Origin: an uncultured Lachnospiraceae bacterium
GTDB lineage: Bacteria > Bacillota > Clostridia > Lachnospirales > Lachnospiraceae
Reading direction: 5' to 3'
DNA: 45,479 nucleotides
Assembly: GCA_947623185.1 (NCBI GenBank)
Contig: CANQGL010000011.1
Location: 1-45,479 of the forward strand
Shown here piece after piece: positions 40,769 through 45,479 of this stretch (positions are counted from its first letter, which is position 1; each line of letters begins with the position of its first letter). The translations under genes were made by a program, and so were the position numbers. Under the pieces are notes generated by a model. That model was not told the origin of the DNA. It did no database searches and was given only the letters and a program-made list of their open reading frames with translations.

Positions 40769-41356
40769 ATGAAACCGATCCGCGTTACGATGCAGCACAG
40801 CGAGCAGACCGTCCACCGTCTGGCCGGCGTCCAGTATAATACCTTCTCGGGCTTTGCAAAGCTGTTCTGGTATCTCCTCTGTATCCTCGGCATTCTTTCA
40901 GGTTTCGGCCTGATCGTAAACCCCGGGGAACCGTGGCGCTACGTCATACTCGCGTTCAGCTGCGTTGTTATCGTCAACGTCGGGGCGACCGGACGTTTCC
41001 GGGCCTCAAAGACACTGCGGGCGATCAAAGCGCAGGGCGGCGTATTTCCGCGCACCGACATGACATTTGCCGAGTCCGCGATACATATCCGGGAGGAAGA
41101 CGGTTCTTCCTCGGATCTGTCCTATGACCGCATCATACGGCTGGTTGAAGACCCGCAGTATCTTTATCTTTTTATTACAAGGGAAGCCGCTTATATGGTC
41201 CCGCTCGATCAGATCCCGGACAAAAAGTCCTTTATGGGATTTCTGGAAAAGCAGGTCGGCCTCGCGTTTCAGCCTCCGCTGGAGCTGATGAACATCAATC
41301 TGAAAACGCTGTCCATCCTGCGCAGAAACGCCGCCCGCAGGGCCGGGAAAAAATAA
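40769..41356 (+). CDS. YcxB-like membrane protein
   Basis: A 195-residue protein with two central hydrophobic helices (LFWYLLCILGILSGFGLIV and VILAFSCVVIVNVGATG). The C-terminal part (MTFAESAIHIREEDGSSSDLSYDRIIRLVEDPQYLYLFITREAAYMVPLDQI in outline) is the YcxB-type domain: a sheet with the YLYLFI and VPL strands. Function is unknown for the family. The start at 40769 follows AAAGGAG by 8 bases. It stands alone on the plus strand. Confidence 0.8.
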   Translation: MKPIRVTMQHSEQTVHRLAGVQYNTFSGFAKLFWYLLCILGILSGFGLIVNPGEPWRYVILAFSCVVIVNVGATGRFRASKTLRAIKAQGGVFPRTDMTFAESAIHIREEDGSSSDLSYDRIIRLVEDPQYLYLFITREAAYMVPLDQIPDKKSFMGFLEKQVGLAFQPPLELMNINLKTLSILRRNAARRAGKK

Positions 41357-41360
41357 CGGA

Positions 41361-42641
41361 TCACCCCACCATCAGGTTCGGGAGCATCATCACCAGCGGT
41401 TCGCAGTAGGTGATGATCAGCAAAACGACCAGCATGGAGAGGAAATACGGTATAAAGGCCTTGATCGAATCCGTAATGGAGATCTGTCCGATGCCGCAGG
41501 CCAAAAACAGGCAGACGCCCACCGGCGGTGTAAACAGTCCCATCGCCAGATTGATGACCATGATGATCCCGAAGTGGATGGGATCCACGCCCAACGCTGT
41601 GACGATCGGGAGCAGGATCGGCACGAATACCATGACCGCCGGGCTAAGATCCATCCATGTTCCTACAAACAGAAGAAGTATATTGATCAGAAGCAGGATC
41701 AGGAATTTATTGGTCGTCAATCCCAATACGGCCGACGAGATAATGGCCGGAACGCCCTGCTGGGCAAAGACCCAGCCGAGGGCCGAAGCCGTTGCGATCA
41801 TTAAAACCACCTGTCCGGTGTTGACCGCGACTTCCAGCATGATCCCCGGAATATCCTTAAAACTCAATTCATGATACATGATCAGTCCCAGGAGGAACGT
41901 ATACAGGGAGGCCACGCCCGCCGCCTCGGTAGGCGTGAACAGTCCGGAAGTGATCCCTCCGAGGATAATAATGACAGTCAGAAGCGCCGGGATACCGCGA
42001 ATGATCGCGTGCGTCGTTTCACTGAAATTAAGCGGCTTTTCAGCGGGATAGCCGCGTTTTTTCGTATAGAAGAAACTGACGATGCAGAGAGCGATCCCGA
42101 CCATGATCCCGGGGATCACGCCGCCCATGAACAGTTTTCCGATCGAAGCCCCGGCGGCCACGCCGTAAACGACCATGGGGATGCTCGGGGGGATCATGAC
42201 GCCGATCGTGGAACTGGTCGCGGTAACGGCGACCGTAACGTCGCGGTCATACCCTTTGTTGACCGTGGCAGGGATCAGGATCCCGCCGATGGAAGCCGTG
42301 TCGGCCGCGGCGCTTCCGGTAATACCGGCGAAAAACATACTGGCGACGATGTTGATGTACAGCATTCCGCCGCGGAACCGTCCGACCAGCGCGTTCGCAA
42401 GACCGATCAGATCCTCGGTGATCCCGCCCAGCGCCATAAAGCGTCCGCAAAGCATGAACAGCGGAACGGCGATCAGCGTAAAGGAGTCCATGCCGACATA
42501 CATGCGCTGTACGAACGTCATGTAGTTGATCCCGTCGCTCATGACGATCCCCGCGATGGCGGCGAATCCGGTGCAAAGCGCGATCGGGATATTAAACAGC
42601 ATCATGCCGATCATAACCGCAAAGGAAACAGCAGCGATCAT
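41361..42641 (-). CDS. dctM: TRAP transporter large permease (DctM)
   Basis: A 426-residue polytopic membrane protein, the ion-coupled permease of a tripartite ATP-independent transporter. PLFMLCGRFMALGGITEDLI, ASMFFAGITGSAAADTASIGGILIP and GVMIPPSIPMVVYGV are family marks, as are the late NLAMGLFTPPVGVCLF and PTEAAGVASLY. GGAGG precedes the ATG. It overlaps dctQ by 4 bases and ends the operon. Confidence 0.95.
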   Translation of the reverse strand: MIAAVSFAVMIGMMLFNIPIALCTGFAAIAGIVMSDGINYMTFVQRMYVGMDSFTLIAVPLFMLCGRFMALGGITEDLIGLANALVGRFRGGMLYINIVASMFFAGITGSAAADTASIGGILIPATVNKGYDRDVTVAVTATSSTIGVMIPPSIPMVVYGVAAGASIGKLFMGGVIPGIMVGIALCIVSFFYTKKRGYPAEKPLNFSETTHAIIRGIPALLTVIIILGGITSGLFTPTEAAGVASLYTFLLGLIMYHELSFKDIPGIMLEVAVNTGQVVLMIATASALGWVFAQQGVPAIISSAVLGLTTNKFLILLLINILLLFVGTWMDLSPAVMVFVPILLPIVTALGVDPIHFGIIMVINLAMGLFTPPVGVCLFLACGIGQISITDSIKAFIPYFLSMLVVLLIITYCEPLVMMLPNLMVG

Positions 42642-43129
42642 TTGGCCTGACCTCCTTCCGTTTCTTTTTTCGCAAACAACGCCTGCAGGTTCTCAAGCGC
42701 GATCAGGACAAACAGAACGCCCATGACCGGCATCACGAGGTAGAACCATCTCATGTTCCACCCGGTGATCGGCGCTTTGCGGCGGGCCACCACGCTTAAA
42801 AGCGTCGTCCCGTAATATGCCGTATATACGCCGAAAACAAGCGTCAGAAGCTGGATCACGATGTCCACCGCATGGCGGAACCCGACGTTGAATTTGTTGT
42901 AGAAGTAGTCGAGCCCGAGATGCTGTTTCGCACGCAGCGTGACCGCGCAGGCCAGAAAGCTGTACCATATAAAGGTAAAGCGGCTCACTTCTTCCGTCCA
43001 GCTGGGCGGGGTCTTCATGAAAGTCCGCCCGAAGATCTGGAGCATAATGACCAGGATCAGGGCGATGCCGAAGATCTTGATGGCCGGCTCCAGAATAAAT
43101 TTGAAGATAAAATCATTGACCCGTTTCAT
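42638..43129 (-). CDS. dctQ: TRAP transporter small permease (DctQ)
   Basis: A 163-residue four-helix DctQ subunit. LVIMLQIFGRTFMKTPPSWTEEVSRFTFIWYSFLACA (outline) is the conserved first half, with the W-E-E/S-R motif; VGMAFALRAKQHLGL-type segment appears as VTLRAKQHLGLDYF. It couples DctP and DctM. It starts 22 bases after the alcohol dehydrogenase gene. Confidence 0.93.
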   Translation of the reverse strand: MKRVNDFIFKFILEPAIKIFGIALILVIMLQIFGRTFMKTPPSWTEEVSRFTFIWYSFLACAVTLRAKQHLGLDYFYNKFNVGFRHAVDIVIQLLTLVFGVYTAYYGTTLLSVVARRKAPITGWNMRWFYLVMPVMGVLFVLIALENLQALFAKKETEGGQAK

Positions 43130-43151
43130 TTACAGCCCCCTCTCCGTCCGA

Positions 43152-44300
43152 TTACAGTACCATATTGAAGATCGTCCAGATCAGATCCTCGGTCAGCGGT
43201 TTCGGATTGCAGGTGATATGCCCGGTCGTGCGTTTTACGACATCCAGGACCTTTTCGCGCGACGGCAGTTCGCCCTTTATGTACGGGCGCAGGCAGGACG
43301 GGGCTCCGATCGTCTTCTGAAGCTTTCTGACGGCTTCGATCGCGGCCAGTCCGTTATCGCGGTCGCTCTTTCCGGCGTCGTAAACGCCGAGCGCCTTTGC
43401 AATATCCGCATATTTCTTCGTCGAATAGTCCAGATTGAGTTCCATCGCGGCGGGCAGGAAGATCGAGCAGGCGTCGCCGTGCGGGACATGGTACTCGCCG
43501 CCCAAAGGCTGCGCCATGATATGATCGATCCCGATACCGGCCGTGATCGCGACACCGCCGAAATAACTTGCCAACATCATCTGTCCGCGGGCCTCGATGT
43601 CATCCGGATGTTCCATGACCCTCGGCAGAGCGTCCTTGATGATCTCGATCGCCTTTAAACCGTACATCTCGGTCACCGGAGTCGCGTTGAGGGATACATA
43701 GCTTTCGATCGCGTGGCTCAGCGCATCCATACCGGTCGCGCTGGTGATCTTTGCAGGTACGCCGACGGTCAGCGCCGGATCCAGGATCGTCACTTCCGCG
43801 ATCATGGAAGTATGGTAAAGGCTCTTTTTCAGACCGTTGAAGTTGTTGTAGACAACGCTTGTCTTGGTCGCTTCCGCGCCGGTCCCGCTCGTAGTCGGAA
43901 CGGCAATGAACAGCGGCGGAAGTTCCGTGGGCTGACGGCCTTCCATCTGATACTCCTGAACCATGCCGCCGTTTAACGCCAGCATCCCGACCGTCTTCGT
44001 CACATCGATCACGCTGCCGCCGCCTACGGCCAGACTGCAGTCGCAGCCGTTTGCAAGGAACAGGTCGCGCCCGCCGTTGATCATGTCAAGATCCGGCTCG
44101 GTCACTACTTTGTCGTAAATAAAATAATCGATCCCCGCGTCTTTCAGCATTCCGCATATCTGCGCGCAGACAGGCGCCTTGGCGTCATAGACGGCAAAAA
44201 ACACTTTCTTTTTGCGGTGCCACTGCAGGATGCCGGGGATCTCCGCGATTTTTCCTTCTCCGAAAATAACTCTGCGATTATGAACGATTTCCCAGCTCAT
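43152..44300 (-). CDS. Iron-containing alcohol dehydrogenase
   Basis: A 382-residue group III metal-dependent alcohol dehydrogenase. The NAD loop is GGGSVIDVTK at residues 93-102. Metal ligands by alignment to FucO are Asp192, His196 (GMDALSHAIESY), His260 and His274 (HVPHG). The conserved His equivalent to FucO His267 is Gln264 here (HIMAQPLGG). The gene lies inside a TRAP operon between dctP and dctQ, which suggests it acts on the imported solute or its product, for example a hydroxy acid or aldehyde. Substrate is not known. Confidence 0.9.
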   Translation of the reverse strand: MSWEIVHNRRVIFGEGKIAEIPGILQWHRKKKVFFAVYDAKAPVCAQICGMLKDAGIDYFIYDKVVTEPDLDMINGGRDLFLANGCDCSLAVGGGSVIDVTKTVGMLALNGGMVQEYQMEGRQPTELPPLFIAVPTTSGTGAEATKTSVVYNNFNGLKKSLYHTSMIAEVTILDPALTVGVPAKITSATGMDALSHAIESYVSLNATPVTEMYGLKAIEIIKDALPRVMEHPDDIEARGQMMLASYFGGVAITAGIGIDHIMAQPLGGEYHVPHGDACSIFLPAAMELNLDYSTKKYADIAKALGVYDAGKSDRDNGLAAIEAVRKLQKTIGAPSCLRPYIKGELPSREKVLDVVKRTTGHITCNPKPLTEDLIWTIFNMVL

Positions 44301-44336
44301 GACTTTCCATCTCCTTTTGCCTTTTCTTCCCTGTAA

Positions 44337-44368
44337 GCGAAAAGGAGGATGTTACCCCTCCTTTCCGC
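44337..44368 (-). promoter_or_regulatory. Intercistronic hairpin between dctP and the dehydrogenase gene
   Basis: GCGGAAAGGAGG and CCTCCTTTTCGC (minus strand) form a 12-bp stem with one G-T pair and an 8-base loop. No T-tract follows. It fits an mRNA-stabilising or attenuating hairpin that raises dctP over the downstream genes. Confidence 0.65.
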
Positions 44369-44377
44369 CTTCAGATC

Positions 44378-45454
44378 TTATCTTCCGAAATAGTGGTAGA
44401 TCTCACCGAGCTGATCGCGGTACTCATCATACAGCGGAGCTACGGCTTCCTCAAATTCGCTCATGTCTTCGATCTCACAGATCGTCATGCCGTACTCGCT
44501 CTCCAGTTCCTCAAGTGCGGAAACATCGCCTTCCGCATCGAGATCCATCGAGTATTTTCCGGCTTCCGCGCCGCACTCGTCGATGATCGCTTTGAGGTCA
44601 TCCGGCAGGTCGTTGTAATAGTCAAGATCCATGCACATTACGTTCGGCGTGCAGGTGTGCTTCGTCAGAACGACATACTTGGTAACTTCATATTCGGCCT
44701 GTGTGATGATCAGCGGGATCGAGTTCTCGGCCGCGTCGACCGTACCGGTCTGCAGAGCCATATAACGCTCGGTCGCGGCAAGCGGGACCGGAACCATGCC
44801 CAGCAGTTCCATCGTACGGCTCATGATCGCGGATTCCATGATACGGATCTTGGTCCCCGCCATGTCCGCCAGAGAGCTGACCGGACCCTTGTTGGTGTAG
44901 ACGCTGCGCGGGCTGCGGATAAACCAGCCTACGATCTTAAGGTTCGCGGCTTCCTGAAGGTCCTTGTCCAGCTCTTCGCCGAGACCGCTCTGCAGGATGC
45001 TCTCGAGTTCTTCCTGTCCGCTTACCAGATAGGGCATATCGAAAATACCGAACAGAGGCTCCAGGTTTCCGAGAACGCTGGTGTTGACCTCCGCCGCCTG
45101 CAGGCTGTGCATCTGCATGCTGTCAACATAATCGGCATGGCCGCCCAGCTGTCCGGAGTCGAAGACCTGAACGTCGATCCTGCCGTTGGAACGCTCTTCT
45201 ACGATCTGCTCGAAATAGTAGAAGCCCTTGACAACGTTGTCATCCGGGTTGGAGGGGTTCGCCAGCTTAATGACGTACTCGGCCTCTGCGGGAGCCGCCG
45301 CTTCCGTTTCCGCGGGAGCTTCCGTCTCGGCTGCTGCGGCAGTCGTTGCCGCCGCGGTCGTCGCTGCCGCCGTCGTCTCAGCCGCGCCGCCGCCGCAGGC
45401 TGCCAGGCTGAGGACCATTGCAGTAGCAAGTGCTGTTGCGATCAGTTTTTTCAT
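44378..45454 (-). CDS. dctP: TRAP transporter solute-binding lipoprotein (DctP)
   Basis: A 358-residue extracytoplasmic solute-binding protein. The lipobox LSLAAC has Cys20; an Ala/Thr then Ala/Glu linker runs to about residue 58. The DctP domain shows VQVFDSGQLGGHADYVDSMQ, GTKIRIMESAIMSRTMELLG and the Arg of KIRIM, which binds the carboxylate of the ligand in this family. GTVDAAENSIPLI and a C-terminal YRDQLGEI helix follow. AAAGGTGG precedes the ATG. It is the first gene of the visible TRAP operon; the promoter lies beyond or at the window edge. Confidence 0.95.
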   Translation of the reverse strand: MKKLIATALATAMVLSLAACGGGAAETTAAATTAAATTAAAAETEAPAETEAAAPAEAEYVIKLANPSNPDDNVVKGFYYFEQIVEERSNGRIDVQVFDSGQLGGHADYVDSMQMHSLQAAEVNTSVLGNLEPLFGIFDMPYLVSGQEELESILQSGLGEELDKDLQEAANLKIVGWFIRSPRSVYTNKGPVSSLADMAGTKIRIMESAIMSRTMELLGMVPVPLAATERYMALQTGTVDAAENSIPLIITQAEYEVTKYVVLTKHTCTPNVMCMDLDYYNDLPDDLKAIIDECGAEAGKYSMDLDAEGDVSALEELESEYGMTICEIEDMSEFEEAVAPLYDEYRDQLGEIYHYFGR

Positions 45455-45479
45455 AATAGTTTTCCACCTTTCTTTTATT

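Noticed and set aside
1-45479. CRISPR arrays, tRNA or rRNA genes, insertion sequences, integrases
   Set aside because: No regularly spaced repeats, no cloverleaf candidates and no transposase or recombinase motifs were seen on either strand.

Overview
The window reads as chromosomal DNA of an anaerobic, endospore-forming, Gram-positive bacterium of the Clostridia, most likely a Lachnospiraceae-type gut commensal. The evidence is the complete spoIIIAA-AH operon, spoIVB, the Firmicute order asp23-nusB-xseA-xseB-ispA-dxs-tlyA-nadK-argR-recN, strong AGGAGG-type ribosome binding sites, and a TRAP solute-binding lipoprotein with an Ala/Thr/Glu-rich linker after the lipobox Cys. The DNA is GC-rich from about 8.7 kb onward and visibly more AT-rich before that. 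I did not compute composition. The species assignment is inference.

Layout. 0-8.7 kb is an accessory-looking patch. It holds the start of a cation/proton antiporter, a HAD hydrolase, a HicAB toxin-antitoxin pair, a 3-methyladenine glycosylase (tag), an HNH-like protein that has lost most zinc cysteines, a YfcC carrier behind an AAA/DUF4143 ATPase, an AbrB-like/RelE-like toxin-antitoxin pair and a secreted RCC1-repeat protein. A strong hairpin at 8.69-8.73 kb closes it. 8.7-19.1 kb is the conserved housekeeping block: spoIVB, then recN, argR, nadK, tlyA, dxs, ispA, xseB, xseA, nusB and asp23, read right to left from a promoter near 19.12 kb to a terminator at 10.09-10.12 kb. A divergent asparaginase gene lies at 19.2-20.2 kb and an AI-2E-type permease at 20.3-21.5 kb.

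21.6-26.7 kb is the full spoIIIA operon, tightly overlapped, with a good candidate sigma-E promoter. 26.8-28.7 kb has an unrecognised Cys-rich membrane protein and a fructokinase-type sugar kinase, divergent from a dihydrouridine synthase. 29.7-34.2 kb is a co-directional run: comEA-like gene, orphan response regulator, a small frame with a 60-bp repeat and an in-frame TAG, GNAT, rlmH, hom and udk. 34.3-36.8 kb carries a DUF606 permease, folD and azlCD. argG (+) at 37.0-38.2 kb has two tandem candidate ARG boxes, and the repressor gene argR is in the same window. 38.3-41.4 kb holds an FAD-dependent oxidoreductase, a HIT protein and a YcxB-like protein. 41.4-45.5 kb is a TRAP transporter operon (dctP, iron alcohol dehydrogenase, dctQ, dctM).

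Functionally the window links sporulation (engulfment channel SpoIIIA and signalling protease SpoIVB), isoprenoid synthesis (dxs, ispA), DNA repair (recN, xseAB, tag), arginine, homoserine and asparagine metabolism, and uptake systems. No rRNA, tRNA, CRISPR array or insertion sequence was seen. No gene-free stretch exceeds about 300 bases. The most unusual spot is the 222-base frame at 32648-32869.
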